The notes below the pieces were generated by a model. The model was not told the DNA's origin. It worked only from the letters and a program-made list of their open reading frames with translations, and searched no databases. This document shows, one piece after another, positions 48,875 to 62,709 of a stretch of DNA of 64,000 nucleotides (positions are counted from its first letter, which is position 1; the number at the start of each line of letters is the position of its first letter). The DNA lies in contig OX030963.1 of NCBI GenBank assembly GCA_943735955.1, positions 2,574,844 through 2,638,843 on the forward strand, read 5' to 3'. The stretch is from Piscicola geometra (lineage: Eukaryota > Annelida > Clitellata > Hirudinida > Piscicolidae). The translations under genes were made by a program, and so were the position numbers.

Positions 48875-50691
48875 ATGTCTTCCTTCCTGCTACTGGTGGG
48901 GGTGGGTGTCGTCGTTACCATGGTGACGGGTGGGTGGCTTGGTGGAGGGGTTCAAAAATATGTGTGTGATAAATATAATTTTTTTAAACTTCATCAGAAT
49001 TTCATTTAACATGATTAGCTTGATTGACTTAAGTTCAAAGGTCATTATAATATTTTAAAATTCGCAAACGTAGGAGCACCAACACAAATAGAGGAAGAAG
49101 AAATAATTGAGGAAATTGCTTACAACAGCATCTACCCTTTGACTGTGCCAGTGAAAGGGAATGGAGAAACAAAGTACCGCATCGCCATTGTTGCCGACCA
49201 AGACAAGCTTTCCAAGATGGCGGGTGAAACCTATAAATGGAATTCTAAGATGAAGAAGGGATGGTTGGTGCTGGAAGATGTGGTTGGAGAGGAAGTAAAA
49301 GTGAAGAGGATCGATTGGGATTACGAAATGGATTTCATTTCGGACATAAGCCAGGGTGGCAGAGGTACCGCTCGTTGCCTAAACTATTTGGATTTACATT
49401 TTCTATTAAATTTTATTACATTATATATTCTATTACATATATAATCTTTTATTTAATCATTCATTCATCCACCTATATATCGATACATTTATTTAGTTGT
49501 CTATCAATCGATTTATCCATCCATCCATCCATCCACCAATAAATCATCAACTTCTCTGAAGGAATGGAATTATCCGAATTGAAAGTATTCAATGGAAAGT
49601 TGTACACGTGCGATGAAAGGGCTGGAATGGTGTACGAGTTGAAAGATGGAAATCCCTCCCCCGTACCCTTCGTGCGTCTGAATGATGGGAATGGCGACAC
49701 TATGCAAAGTAAAGTGAATAATCCTTACTTAAACTCAAATGTTCATTTTTACACACTTTACAAAACCCCATGCCTACGCTTTCCATCTACTCATACGCCA
49801 AAGTCTTCATCTTCCCAACCACCGTCTTCATCTTCCCAACCACCGTCTTCATCTTCCACCTAGATCACCCCCAAACAATCACTTCAATTGCACCACTATT
49901 CACACTAAAATTTAGATTTTCATTCCACTTTTACGCCCCTAATCAGCCTTCAAGTGTGAGTGGATGACGGTGAGGGACGAGATTTTGTGGGTGGGTTCCA
50001 TAGGGATGGAATGGCTGGACAAAGACGGCAACATCCTCCACAACAATACATTCTGGGTCAAAAAGATCGACGCCAGGGGCATGGTGAAAAGCGAGAACTT
50101 TTATTATGAGTACGATGCTGTGAGAAGAGTCCTTGGGTTTGAATATCCTGGTTTGTGACTTGTGTTAAAAGCTTGATTGTGTAAAAAATGTAATTATGTT
50201 TTTAAAATTTATATCTTTTTGTCACACATACACACACACACACACACACAAAAACACACACACCCAAACACACACATACACACACCCACACACACACCCA
50301 CACAAACACACACACACAAGGTTATTTGACACACGAGGCTGTAAACTGGAGTGAGCTGAAGCAGGAGTGGTTCGTCCTGCCAAGGAAGGGGAGTTCAGAG
50401 AAGTTTGACCAGGTGAAGGACGAAAGCAGAGGCATCAATTACCTCATCATCGCAAACGAAAATGGTCAAGTCTTGAAGGAACAGATCGGAGAGCTAGACC
50501 CATTATCTGGCTTTTCCTCCTTCAAGTTCATCCCGGGCTTGAAGGATGATGTCTTTGTGGCTCTGAAGACCACTGAGCATGAAAAGAAGGTGATGACGTA
50601 CATTGGGGTTTACACGGTGAAGGGGAAGGTCTTATTTGGGCCCAAGTTGGTATCCGACAAGGAAAAGTTCGAAGGACTCGAGTTTGTCTGA
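48875..50691 (+). CDS. CANT1: Secreted calcium-activated nucleotidase (apyrase)
   Basis: Member of the Ca2+-dependent CANT1/Cimex-type apyrase family, which hydrolyses nucleoside di- and triphosphates in the secretory pathway or outside the cell. Five exons: 48875-48929, 49074-49364, 49562-49708, 49947-50150, 50321-50691; phases all 1; 355 aa. Exon 1 encodes a clean signal peptide (MSSFLLLVGVGVVVTMVTG) whose end coincides with the intron. Family blocks follow: YPLTVPV, YRIAIVADQD, KKGWLVLEDV, GGRGMELSEL, VFNGKLYTCDERAGMVYEL, FVRLNDGNGD, WVGSIGMEW, then YLTHEAVNWSELKQEWFVLP, FSSFKFIPGLKDD and a C-terminus EKFEGLEFV, the usual E-G-I/L-E-F ending. Human CANT1 (401 aa) keeps its signal-anchor; this one looks secreted. 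The acceptor of exon 5 is the last two bases of a (CA)n tract. A truncated copy of exon 1 and its promoter lies downstream. Confidence 0.93.
50218..50318. repeat. (CA)n tract forming the acceptor of apyrase exon 5
   Basis: CA repeats with AAACAC and CCACAC interruptions run directly into CACAAG|GT, so the repeat supplies the polypyrimidine-poor 3' splice site. Confidence 0.85.
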
Positions 50692-51121
50692 GTATTCATT
50701 TGTTGTGTTAAATATATTATTACTAATTATTATTAATAATTAAATATACCGACGTTTATTTTTCCGAATAAATAGAAAGGAACGCTGTTTCTTTTTTTTC
50801 ATGACTTTAGCAATTTTCATTTAAAAATTGTTTTAATCGAGTTTCAAGTTTTAAATTTACAGCTTTTTCGAAAAGGTAATTAATCATTTTTTAAAATTCA
50901 CTATGAAAAGTTTTTTTTTAATTACTCAGCAAATATATCTCACCCAGCATTTCCAACCGTATACTGTTACTTCTCATTTAAGATATTTCATTTGAAATCA
51001 CGCTTTAACTATTCATTAAAAATATTTCAGCAAACAAATCAATCATTTGTTTTCATTTTCTCGTAAGAACATTTCAGTGTGAAGTCACGTTTCAGTAAAC
51101 AATTTAATCATTAAACCAAAA

Positions 51122-51206
51122 ATGAATCCAAACCTCGCAACTGCCCTCGCGGGATCATCAACGATGGTGGTTATATAAGATGGGGAGATGTGGGGGCTGC
51201 CACAAA
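51122..51206 (+). promoter_or_regulatory. Duplicated apyrase core promoter
   Basis: Copy of the 48791-48874 promoter block. TATATAA at 51172-51178 is 29 bp before the ATG at 51207, the same spacing as in the intact gene. Confidence 0.6.
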
Positions 51207-51474
51207 ATGTCTTCCTTCCTGCTACTGGTGGGGGTGCTTGTCGTCGTTTCCATGGTGACGGGTGGGTGGCTTGGTGGAGGGGTTGTTATGTCGAGGGGTT
51301 TAAAAGAGTGTGTGCAGGCGCGTGTATGTGTGTAGTAAATAATATTTTAATTTTATGTAATTTAGAATTATTGATTAGTTTGATATAATTGCATTAAAGA
51401 GTAGTTATAACTGTTAGAACTTCACAAACGCAGGAACAGCATATTTAACGATTGACATCTGAAAGCTTTTACTC
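51207..51474 (+). pseudogene. Orphan duplicate of apyrase signal-peptide exon
   Basis: Exon 1 copy 51207-51261 encodes MSSFLLLVGVLVVVSMVTG, with three substitutions relative to the intact gene and the same GACGG|GTGGGTGGC donor. The downstream intron copy reaches a related acceptor (CACAAACGCAG at 51434). The next exon then reads only a few residues (TAYLTIDI) to a TGA; none of the apyrase body follows. Either a partial duplication that is now dead, or a gene for a ~27-aa secreted peptide. I prefer the first. Confidence 0.7.
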
Positions 51475-51624
51475 AGTCAAAGATACGGGTCTTCGTGTTT
51501 ATTTAAACTCTAAAAGCATCACCAGTAGAAGTATCACAAGATCATTGTCGTTATCATTGTCATCATCATCATCATTACTATCACAATCATTATCATTTCT
51601 ATCACAATCATCATCATAACCCAT

Positions 51625-53619
<1,995 letters not shown>

Positions 53620-55408
53620 TTTCTAGCGCTAAGTTTGAAAAACTATTTATTTTATTATAAATAAATCTAGTTATAGACTTTTTAAGTTTCGAATTAGATT
53701 TATGTCTAAATCTAAAACTTCATTCCTTATATACCCTGGCATCATCCTTCTTCTCGAACCTTTATGCGCGTGTGTATGTGTGTGTGTTCTAGTGTAGGTA
53801 TCACTTGATATACTTCACAAGATGGCTGATTTAATTATATATGACCTAAATGATTTAATTGCTAAATTATTCATTTATATAGGACTATAATTGACGGAAA
53901 TTATGTCATCCGTACTTAGGAATTCGTTAATTAAACCTTTCACTTCTTATTGTATTCTATCTTTTTTTTAATTTTCAACCACATTAAAAAGCATTTTTAT
54001 AAATGTATTATTCTTCATTTTAATGCCTTGTATCAGTTGTATGTTTATTTGTATACTCTCGAGATGCAATTGAATATTCATCTGAATGAGAAGGGTTCTT
54101 AAAAACGAATCCGTTTGCTCCCGTGATTTTCAAGTTTGACATTATTATTTTTTATTCTAGTATCTTTACCACAAGAATAAAAAAATGAATAGACGAATTT
54201 CCACTCATGTAAGAGCCTACATTGAAGAACCGAGATTTGGTGAATGAATAAAATCTTCACCCGTCATGTTAATTTATTTTTAAAACGTGTCTTTTTCAAG
54301 TGTCTCCAGATTTATAATTTTATAGCTTTTAATCTCATTTCATCCATTTATTGGTCCCGTAAAGTTTTATTGTTTCTATGTAGGCACCTTTCAAGCAATC
54401 TTTGCCTGGATAACATAAGGGGTTATCTTATCTATAAGAAGCTTTTATCTACATAAGATGAATGGCTCTTATCGATTTAGAATAAAAAATGTTTTTTTTT
54501 CATCAATTAATATGAAACATTAAAAAATTACAAGTTTAACTATTTTTATATTCTTTTATATCAATCAATCAATCACTAATGATTTGTATAGCGCCCTTTA
54601 CTAAGTGAAAAAAAGCGCAAATCATTTTTATATAAATTGCAACATAAAGAAATAAATTTTTATATATTGAAATTTTATTTATTTATAGGTTTCTGCAAAT
54701 CTGTTTCTCAGCCATCAATCAATCAAGAAATAAATTTTTATATATTTAAAAAAAGATTAAATCTTTTGGGGCTCTGCCTTAGGCCACAGAATATGGTTGT
54801 TAATAAAATGCAGAATTGCAGAATACTGCGGATTGCAATCGATAAATGTCAGTTTATACTTTTTACAGTTATTTGCATATTAATAGAAAAAATTTTCTAA
54901 CTTATAAAATAGTTAAATATTCTTGCAGATACAAATATAAAGGCGAGCCAGTTGCCTTTATGGTTTTCTGAGAGCTAATAAGGTGGTTCCAAGGACATTT
55001 AGAGTTCATTGGTATTTGAAAGAATGGTTAGCTATAAATTTTAGTATTTAAAACTTAAATGAATTTTATAAATATTCAACATAACTTTTTTCATGTCAAT
55101 TCATATTTTTATTTACATAAAATGTCAATTTATAAGTAATTATGATTTGCTTTGAATACCAAAATGTCAACTATAATTTTTATTTAATCCAAAATGTCCA
55201 AACGTCAATTGATGAAAAATTTACTTTTTATTTGATCCAAAAAATTCAAAATGTCAATTTATATTATAAATTTTATTAAGAACTATAAATTAAATTGAAA
55301 ACCAAAATGTTCATTGATAAGGAACTATAATTTACATTAGCACCAGAACTGACAAGCATGAAGATGCAGAAGACGATGCGGTTGCGTACAAACGTAATTC
55401 TTGCACGA
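53620..55408. other. AT-rich intergenic region
   Basis: Upstream of FABP-A. No coding exon recognised. Contains one dispersed hairpin element (54560-54635) and an AAAATGTCAA-type degenerate repeat (about 55095-55320). Confidence 0.55.
54560..54635. mobile_element. Dispersed TATAGCGC element, copy 1
   Basis: (ATCA)n start, then TTTGTATAGCGCCCTTTACT and an inverted GCGCAAATCATTT arm. Related copies lie at 56097-56150 and 63355-63405. Short, hairpin-forming and A/T flanked, it could be a MITE or a SINE 3' fragment. Confidence 0.45.
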
Positions 55409-55729
55409 TTATTTCGCATTACCGTGAGGAAACTGAGCAGCAATCAATTCGTTTTCTTTATATTTGATGACGACACAATTTGACTTATCTGGACGAGTGT
55501 ATGCTGTACGAATAAAATCGCCTGACATGCTGTTATGACCATTAAACACTTTCAAGTATGTTTTATGGATTAATCCTTCTCCACACTTTCGGTTTACTAG
55601 GGTCACACACTTCCGCCTTCTATAACCATCTGCCCTCCAATCACTTTTCTCGAATCTTCTTGCCGAACATATAAATAGGTTGTTCCACCTTTTGGAAAAT
55701 GTAAAGAAACAGAAAAAGCTGGAAGAATC
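55409..55729 (-). CDS. Unidentified open frame, possible exon or element-derived gene fragment
   Basis: Stop-free stretch of 107 codons on the minus strand ending in TAA. Residues look like a real basic domain: WRADGYRRRKCVTLVNRK, GLIHKTYLKVFNG, then CVVIKYKENELIAAQFPHGN at the end. I cannot name the family with certainty. No clear upstream exon or start was found. It is not in the GDPGP1 gene (opposite strand). Confidence 0.35.
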   Translation of the reverse strand, partial: DSSSFFCFFTFSKRWNNLFICSARRFEKSDWRADGYRRRKCVTLVNRKCGEGLIHKTYLKVFNGHNSMSGDFIRTAYTRPDKSNCVVIKYKENELIAAQFPHGNAK

Positions 55730-56096
55730 TCAAATAAATCATAAATAGCGGCATACATTCTATAACGAAAATGAAACGAAAATAGTAAAAGTGAACGAAA
55801 ATAGAAATTCGTAAACTGACTTTTTTATATTTAAGTTTTGCATCAAACATTAGAAATTTGATTTGTAAGATTATAAAATGTAACATCTTTTGAAAATTGA
55901 AAGTTCTAATCAGTAAAATCACTTTTAAAAATGTTTGAGGCATGCATAAAGCGGAGATCAATCCGCTAAAGTTTAGCGGCTAAACTCAATCCGCTCTTTA
56001 AACCATTTGCAATCACACATTCTGCAATTCTGAATGTTATCCACAAACCACATAAAAAGTGAAAATTGTTTTTATAAAAATTTTCAGAAATCATAA

Positions 56097-56150
56097 TCAA
56101 TCAATCAAATAGATTTCTATAGCGCTCTTTCTTCAAATTCAAGAGTCTGT
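56097..56150. mobile_element. Dispersed TATAGCGC element, copy 2
   Basis: (ATCA)n then ATTTCTATAGCGCTCTTTCT and AATTCAAGAG. The core from 56122 is identical over about 24 bp to copy 3 near 63378, but the right arm has decayed (GTCTG in place of GCGC). Confidence 0.45.
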
Positions 56151-56164
56151 TTGAGAGTACTAAA

Positions 56165-59100
56165 ATGATATATTACAAGCAAAGTGACTTTAATTATTCA
56201 GATTTAAATACAAAGTCCAAGGTAGTCTTTTTTTATAGGAAATCATTTATAAAAATGAATAAATATTTTTATATATTTAATATTGGTATTAAAGTTCTCA
56301 AATGTTAAAATGTTTCCCAATAGTTCGAAATTTTGTTAAAAGAAAGATGGAACTCAGCCATGAAAGACAATCTCTTCAATTATACATTTCATGCTGAGCA
56401 CAAAATTATTCAAGGAAACCGAAAGTTCTTACTTGTGGTTAAAAGCGCTTCATTTTAAATTATTCAAATATTTTTATACACTTTTTATAAATAAATAATT
56501 AAATACACAATTAAAGTTAAAACTTAAATTCACTTAAATTTACTAGCTCATACCAGATCGCAAGTTGAAAAGACGCAAACCCAACAATTTCCAACACTGC
56601 AACACTCCATTTGATGCAAACACTTTCAATTTCACCAAAGCCAAGCCGTCTGAGACGCTCTTCATTCTAAAAAATGAAGAAGAAGAAGAAGATGTGAGAT
56701 ATGAGCAAAAATAATCTCATAATAATTGTTTAAAAACATGAAAATAACTTTGTAATAATATTTTAAAAAATAAAACAACTTCATAATAATTATTTAAAAA
56801 CTAGAGTGTGACCTATGTCCTTGTAACTCATTGGCCAATAAATGTTTGCAGCTTAAGTGGCCTTGAATCCCATGTGGGTTAAGACACTACAACCATGCCA
56901 TTCATTATTATTATTATTATTATTATTCTCATCATTATTTTGTTTAAAATTATCATTACTATTAATTTTGTTATAACGAATTTGATATAATTATTAGTTA
57001 ATTATACTCAATTTATTTTGAAATATTTTAATTTTAGTTTTTTATATTTTTCAAATTTCTTCAACATTTCACACACCCAGGATTCGTTCTGCGACAAACT
57101 TCTCATCAATGTATCTCCTCTGGGGTTCTTCCACAGTCTCCTAGTGCCCAGGGTGGATGAGGCCTTGAACCAGGTGTGTGGATGGATGATTGGATGAAAG
57201 GAGAGATTAATAGATAAATAAAAGGATGAATGGATGGATGGAAAGATGGCTGGATAAATGGATGGATGGATGAATTCCATCAACCTCTCAGACGCTGGAT
57301 GAGTATTCAATCACACTTACACTACGACTACTCCTTCTCACCTCTGACCCGTAATTCATCCACTTTCATTGTTTCTCATCCAAAAAAGTTTAAATATTTT
57401 TACTAAAAATAAATTTAAATAATAATGATAATAATAATCTTCATGATCATCTTCACCATCATCATAATCATCATCTTCACCATCATCATAGTCATCATCT
57501 TCACCATCATCATAATCATCATCATCACCATCCAGTTATTTAGTGGCAGGTTTCAACAGCTTGTGTGCTAGCGCCTCTATCAACCACCAACACATCCATA
57601 TATGGAAGTCCCCAACTCCCCTCTTCATCCAATCAGCTGTTGGTTTACTCCACACACACACAAACACACACACACACACACACACACCATCATACACACA
57701 CTATCATACACACACACACACAGGCGGTCACTAAGGCATACACAGACACATACATACTTCAAGACCCTGTCATTCAGGCATTTGCCTTCCAACTGCATAA
57801 TGATGACGTAACCAAACTCTCAAGGTGTTTTCAAAAGAATAAAAATGTTTTTAATATAGTTTATTTTATTATTTTCATTCTAATATAACCATTACCATTA
57901 CCATTCAGGGTGCTATTTAAAAACTACAATTATTATTACCCTTCAACACATTATTCTTATGCATTATTATTGTTATTATATTATTATTATTTAACATCCT
58001 CCTCTCACTCATCCCTACAGACTCATCCTTAGACTCACCAATCTTCTCCTCTCCAAAAACATCCCCTACAACCTGCATGCCTGCAGAGCCATTCCTTTTG
58101 AATCATCATCATCACCATCTCCACAATCATCATCATCATCTCCACAATTATCATCATCACCATCTCTACAATCATCATCATCATCTCCACAATCATCATC
58201 ATCACCACAATCATCATCACCATCTCTACAACCATCATCATCATCACCATCACTTGTCAGTGTTTTTATTTTTCCAAGGAACTCCTTATCCAGTGGGTTT
58301 TTTATTGAACACATTTTGTTATCTTTTAATTACTTTTCGATTGTTTTATTTCTTTTTTTACAGCTTATAAAAGATAATAATAATAATGATAATAATAATA
58401 ATGATAATAATAATGATGATAATAATAATGAAGATAATAATAATGATGATAATAATAATAATGATAATAATGATAATGATAATAATAATGATAATAATAA
58501 TAATGATAATAATAATGATGATAATAATAATGAAGATAATAATAATGATGATAATAATAATAATGATAATAATAATGATGATAATAATGATAATGATAAT
58601 AATAATGATAATAATAATAATGATAATAATAATAATGATAATAATAATAATGATAATAATAATGATGATAATAATGATGATAATAGTAATAATAATGATA
58701 ATAGGCAATTATACAAAAAATAAAATTATAATTATAATAATGATGATGATAATAATGATGATAATAATAATGATTATAATGATGATGATAATAATAATGA
58801 TAATAATAATATTATTATTTTCATGATTAATCGAATGTTATAGCGCCTACTTTTTCAGGTAACAAAGAACAAGAGCAGGAGGACTTTTTATTTGCTATTG
58901 CTTGTGCTGAAGTGGCTGGCTACGTGCCGGTTTATAGTGGGTGGTGGTGATGATGATAGTGATGGAAGTGGTGGTGATGATGATAGTGTTTGAGGTGGTG
59001 GTGATGATGATAGTGGCTGAGGTGATGATGATGATAATGTTTGAGGTGATGATGATGATAATGTTTGAGGTGATGATGATGTTGATAATGTTTGAGGTGG

Positions 59101-59826
59101 TGATGATGACAGTGGTGGAAGTGGTGATGATGATAATAGTTGAAGTGGTGTGGATAATAGTAATGGAGGTGTTAATAATAATGGAAGTGTTGATAATAGT
59201 AATTGAGGTGTTGATAATAGTAATGGAGGTGTTGATAATAGTAATGGGGGTGTTGATAATAGTAATAGAGGTGTTGATAATAGTAATTGAGGTGTTGATA
59301 ATAGTAATGGAGGTGTTTGTAATAATAATGGAGGTGTTGATAATAGTAATGGAGGTGTTGATAATAGTAATCGAGGTGTTGATAATAGTAATCGAGGTGT
59401 TGATAATAGTAATCGAGGTGTTAATGATAATAATGTTGGAAATGGTGATGATATTAGTGGTTGAAATAGTGACGATGATAGTGGTTGAGGTGGTGATAAT
59501 GATAGTGGCCGAGATGATGATGGTAATGGTTGAAGTGGTGATGAAGATAATGGTTGTAGTGGTGATGATGATAGTGGTGGAATTGTTAATAAAAAGAATG
59601 CTGGAATTTTAAATGGTCAATGTGTAGTGAGACAAGTATTTAGTTAGATTCCTCAACAACTCCAAATTCACTTTCCCTCCTTCAATCACTCCACCACCCT
59701 CCCATAGGCGAGCAAGCATACATGACAGTGACCGAGGCAGACATCGAGGCATCCATGCAACGAAACCTGATGAGCCAGCAACAATTCCAACTGCTCCTCC
59801 TACAATTTATCCATTCTTTCAATTAA
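56165..59826 (+). CDS. GDPGP1: GDP-D-glucose phosphorylase
   Basis: HIT-superfamily enzyme that phosphorolyses GDP-D-glucose to GDP and glucose-1-phosphate, a metabolite-repair step. Exons: 56165-56221, 56324-56437, 56547-56693, 57081-57173, 57292-57350, 57536-57638, 57724-57824, 58021-58292, 58859-58936, 59708-59826; all phases close, 380 aa (human 385). Blocks aligned with human: KERWNSAMKDNLFNY, TPFDANTFNFTKAKPSETLF, LINVSPLGFFHSLLVP, VAGFNSLCASASINHQHIHI with the H-x-H-x-H nucleotidyl-transfer motif, LQDPVIQAFAF, SKNIPYNLHACRA, SVFIFPR, FLFAIACAEVAGYVPV, and a helical C-terminus. An (ATC)n-coded Ser/Pro/Gln insert of about 45 residues (58097-58255) interrupts the ACRA...VFIFPR region. The first exon (MIYYKQSDFNYSD) is the least certain, chosen for its ATG, phase and AAG|GTAGTC donor. 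Confidence 0.9.
57421..57534. repeat. (CATCATCAT)(CTTCAC) repeats at the acceptor of GDPGP1 exon 6
   Basis: ATC-rich repeat running into ACCATCCAG, the splice acceptor at 57535. Confidence 0.8.
58373..58815. repeat. (AAT)/(GAT) triplet array in GDPGP1 intron 8
   Basis: AATAATGAT units about 440 bp long in the intron before the exon at 58859. Poly-Asn, poly-Ile and poly-Leu frames across it are artefacts. Confidence 0.95.
58938..59590. repeat. 21-bp minisatellite in GDPGP1 intron 9
   Basis: GGAGGTGTTGATAATAGTAAT repeated about fifteen times, flanked by GTGATGATGATAGTGGTTGA-type units, starting right at the donor (58937). Confidence 0.92.
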
Positions 59827-60628
59827 CTTAAAATTTATTAATTCACTTAATTTAAAATGTGTCCAATCTTCACTCATCCCCCTGTTATCCATTCACTCAC
59901 CTTCCATCCATCTTGGTCTCTCATTAGGCAAATAACTTGGTATCATCATCATCATTCCATATGCCATTATCATCATCATCATTCCATATGCTATCATCAT
60001 TACCATAGATAATGCCAATAATTCTGAGTATTTTATTTGTGATTAAACTCCTTCAATACTGAACATCATATGACGTAACACCAAGTTTGAATACTTTGAA
60101 ATTTAAATACTTTGGCAATAATTTAGGAACCAGAAATGAAGTGATGATAGTAGTGGTTATGTCGTCACCATCCTATAATAACCTTTATCATATATAGATA
60201 TAGCAATGACTACAATCACGGTGGTTATGATGATGATTGGGATGAAGATGCTTGCGGTGATGATAATGATGTTTTGTTAATACTGAAAGAAGACTAGGGT
60301 GGATCAATACTGAAGTGTTATTTGTTAAATACTATATATTTAAAATTAGGATATTATATTATAATACACTTTTTTAATATTAGAACAATATAATGTAATA
60401 TAATTTTTATATATTAAGATAATATAATAAAATATAATTTTTTATATATTTGGATAATATAATCCTCGAATAATGCTGATTAGATGAACACTTTAAATGG
60501 CCACAACACACATTCTACTCTAACACCTAATATCAAGCTCGACGGTGATGAGTGAAGTGATGATGTGGCGATGATGATGATGATGATGATGGTAGTAATG
60601 GCGATGATGATGATAGTAATGGCGGCGA
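59827..60628. other. AT-rich gap between convergent GDPGP1 and FABP-B
   Basis: No exon seen. Contains short (ATC)n tracts (59940-60005) and a degenerate TATAATATAAT repeat (60340-60465). Confidence 0.55.
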
Positions 60629-61857
60629 CTATTCAGGAATTCTGTGGTAGACTCTTGTTGAGGTGATTCCTTTGGCCTCACAAATCTGTGATGATGATAA
60701 TGATGATGGAAATGATGATAATGATTATCCTATAAAAATCTCCAAATCCTCATAGTAATCTAATAAAATATATTTATATAGAGGTTTTTGTGAAATTCAA
60801 AAGTGCTCAATACATTTTTGAGATAACACATTGTCAACTTGTAGGAATATATGTCTTTACAAATTAAAATCAAATGAGTTAATAAGGAAATTAACAACCT
60901 CAACCATACTCTAATAACTATATTCTGATGACCCCTTCTCTACCCCTAACCCATAATACCACACCTATCCTACCTACCCCTCCTCCTCCCCTCGACCACC
61001 TACACAGACTAGAGTGTCATCATCCTTGAGTTCCCTGATGATGGTCGAAGGGATGATGTCTGGTCCACCCTGCGTCTGAATCAACTTCTGGGAGTCCAAC
61101 TTGAAAGTTGACTGGAAAGTGGAAGGTTTGGTAAAGATGGGATAGAAAATAAAAGATTTAGTTTAAATTTTAAAAGTTTAGTTGTATTGCCAATTTTAGC
61201 TCAAATGGGTTTTTTGTTCAAACTAAAATAAGAGATAAATTAACAACATGAAATAGTGATAATTTTTTTTTAATAAAATCAAATTCTACATAAATGAATA
61301 TGCTAATTATTTTTCAATTATATCAAAAGCTACATAAATGAATATGCAATTTACTTTCCCATCTATTTATAGCACTAACCTTGGCCTTTCTTCCATCAGC
61401 GGTGACCTCTTCGAATTCCTCGTCCAGTTTGAACTTGATCTCATGAGTCTTGAAGGTCGTCTCGGACTTCAGAACGACACTATCGCCATCAACGTCAATG
61501 CGAACATTTGGTTTGGCGGCAGAACCAAGTTTCCTCATCATGAAACCGACATCTGCAATAATTTAAGACGAATTATATGAGTGGATCATATATTTTGTAT
61601 TTTAATTTTTTTCATGCGTAAATTGCATAACATCTGGCCATGGCGTGATCTTAAAATTTAGCAGCTAAATGTCCACAAAATGCACATACTCAGAATTTTA
61701 TTTTAATATATGCAAAATTGTAAAATATTTAAAATAAAATTTCAATGAATGAAATATAATTCTAACCGACAGCTTTCATGTATTCATCAAAATTCTCCGA
61801 AGTTTCCAGCTTCCAGAAGCCATACAGCTTTCCGAGCATTGTTTTCAAGTCAGACAT
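60629..61857 (-). CDS. Fatty-acid-binding protein, copy B (four exons)
   Basis: Second FABP-family gene. Exons (sense): 61857-61767, 61552-61380, 61111-61004, 60685-60629; phases 1, 0, 0; 142 aa. Blocks: MLGKLYGFWKLETSENFDEY, VGFMMRKLGSAAKPNVRI, HEIKFKLDEEFEEVTADGRK, KLIQTQGGPD, and the C-terminal TRVYHRIPE with the R-x-Y carboxylate clamp. The 4-exon/3-intron layout (about 30, 58, 36 and 18 codons) is the classical FABP structure, so copy B represents the ancestral layout and copy A the derived one. Both lie on the minus strand about 7 kb apart with GDPGP1 between them on the plus strand, consistent with an old tandem duplication. Confidence 0.93.
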
Positions 61858-62709
61858 TTTTATGCAAAAAGTAATTCTCGATCTAAATTGCAAAAGAAGC
61901 TGAAAAAACAGAGAGATGAAGATGAAAAGAGTCTGGTGTGAGAGGACGTTAAATTAAATAGATTCAACATGCCATCATGTGACCAAGCACTCAACCAATC
62001 GCGTGCAAGCTCTATTTAGATTCACATGCATGTAATTCTATCATTAGGGATTTCAATTTAAAATAGACGTCAAAACTCTAAATAGAAATAAAGAAATAGT
62101 TTTTTTACAATAATTATTTAAGTATTTTTATCTTAATTTGGAAAAACTGTAGAGGTATGCTATGAGTTTGGAAGTTATTGATTGATATATTATACCAGCA
62201 AATAGAACAGAACCAGAGGGTATGTGAAAGAGGATATGCACCAAAAACATTAAGAATTGTTATTTTTAACTGAAACTAGAATCTCCATTACAGGGAAATG
62301 TAATATATAAAAAAGTACACGTATATTATATAACTTATATAACTATTAATACCAGCAAATTCGTTTTAGTGATATTTTTACGTTTAAAAATTCACACAAT
62401 TCATAAAATAATAGATTATCTATTTATCTAAATTACTAATTATTATTTCAAGTTAATGTATTCGAAAGGTCGAGTCTAAAAAGGAATATATAATAATAGA
62501 TATGAGTTCTATTTACTGATCTTTAATGGAAACTATATAGGATGAAAATGTGACCTTTTGTGATAGTTTATGACATTATAACATCTTTGACATTTTGACC
62601 TTTTTATTGATTCAAAGTCCATAAGAATTCAACATTCAAAATTAATTAACCACAATCTATAAAAATGGAGTCAGAATAAAACTAATTAGTTAAGAAATAA
62701 TTTCGAAGC
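61858..62709. other. AT-rich region upstream of FABP-B
   Basis: No gene recognised; should contain the FABP-B promoter. No TATA-like element at a convincing distance was identified. Confidence 0.5.

Noticed and set aside
57081..57824. Assignment of these exons to a Golgi tethering-complex subunit
   Set aside because: First impression from single exons; the full set aligns in order with GDP-D-glucose phosphorylase, including the HxHxH motif.
58316..58826. Poly-Asn/Asp and poly-Ile/Met frames
   Set aside because: Frames across the (AAT)/(GAT) array in GDPGP1 intron 8; real exons on both sides join in phase without it.
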